A program made the translations under genes and the position numbers. Positions 41,936 to 41,999 of a DNA stretch of 41,999 bases are shown here, in pieces. Below the pieces are notes generated by a model. It was not told where the DNA came from. It worked only from the letters and a program-made list of their open reading frames with translations, and did no database searches. How positions within the stretch are numbered: position 1 is the first letter of the stretch; the number at the start of each line of letters is the position of its first letter. This DNA is from DATAQC01 sp046263055. GTDB taxonomy: Bacteria > Actinomycetota > Acidimicrobiia > Acidimicrobiales > AC-14. The stretch is from NCBI GenBank assembly GCA_046263055.1, contig JBHELO010000135.1:1-41999 (forward strand), given 5' to 3'.

Positions 41936-41999
41936 ATGAACCTGCGCCCTGCGTTGATCGAGCTGGTGGTCTCCGACATGGCGGCCACCCTCGCCTTCT
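41936..41999 (+). CDS. VOC (glyoxalase/bleomycin-resistance) family protein, N-terminus only
   Basis: Only 21 codons are inside the window: MNLRPALIELVVSDMAATLAF. The ELVVSDMAATLAFY-type opening is typical of the first beta-alpha unit of VOC proteins, with the conserved 'V.D...t..FY' pattern. Nothing can be said about metal ligands or substrate. An upstream in-frame GTG at 41795 would lengthen the protein by 47 residues. Confidence 0.6.
   Translation, partial: MNLRPALIELVVSDMAATLAF

Overview
The window is about 42 kb of very GC-rich DNA, with third codon positions almost always G or C. It looks like the chromosome of an actinobacterium, most likely a deep-branching one such as Acidimicrobiia; this placement is an inference. 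The signs are the DUF3499 and DUF501 families, an FtsH with a HEGGH metal site, many GTG starts, chains of GTGA/ATGA start-stop overlaps, and a very frequent leaderless arrangement in which a TANNNT hexamer sits 6-8 nt before the start codon. There is no tRNA, rRNA, insertion sequence, prophage or CRISPR array. Nearly all of the sequence is coding.

Layout. 1-3.3 kb: ftsH (minus, cut by the window edge), divergent from a DUF3499 protein, then a CPBP membrane protease and a 55-aa zinc ribbon. 3.3-8.7 kb: three multi-pass membrane glycosyltransferase-like proteins (PTPS-related GT-C, GT39-like, PIG-V-like). 8.7-12.8 kb (minus): a coupled endonuclease/phosphatase-fold gene and CFA-type lipid methyltransferase, followed by a secreted BNR/sialidase-like protein. 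12.9-14.6 kb: an SRAP (HMCES/YedK) protein and a secreted DUF3472-like protein with a striking hairpin in front of its ribosome site. 14.7-21.3 kb: a tightly coupled operon: 37-codon leader ORF, GT2, YdjC/ChbG deacetylase, ALG5-like GT2, phosphomannomutase, Trm112-like protein, bifunctional PGI/PMI and adenosylhomocysteinase. 21.4-23.5 kb: ComF-like phosphoribosyltransferase, long-form HPF and a NarL-type response regulator. 23.5-25.9 kb: divergent DUF2079 membrane protein and GT2. 25.9-31.6 kb: secA, prfB, ftsE, ftsX. 31.7-36.2 kb (minus): eno, an ftsB/divIC-like gene, then DUF72, a 31-codon small ORF, DUF501, ppx and GNAT, with almost every junction overlapping. 36.5-38.4 kb (minus): one 645-aa protein joining an ECF sigma factor, an anti-sigma zinc finger, one membrane helix and an L,D-transpeptidase. 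38.7-42.0 kb: a His-rich protein, a hemerythrin, an amidohydrolase (minus), a DinB-like protein and the start of a VOC protein.

How the genes fit together. The GT2 enzymes, phosphomannomutase, PGI/PMI isomerase, deacetylase and GT-C proteins suggest a mannose-based, lipid-linked glycan made on the inner face of the membrane and used on the outer face. SecA, FtsEX, FtsB, FtsH and the L,D-transpeptidase supply secretion, division and envelope maintenance.

The most unusual object is the sigma factor / zinc finger / transmembrane / L,D-transpeptidase fusion at 36496-38433. By its architecture it would tie a cell-wall crosslinking enzyme outside the membrane to a promoter-specificity factor inside. 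Other new-looking items are two small coupled ORFs (14695-14808 and 33654-33749), the leaderless promoter pattern, the His-rich protein, and several dyad-symmetric sites in divergent promoter regions.
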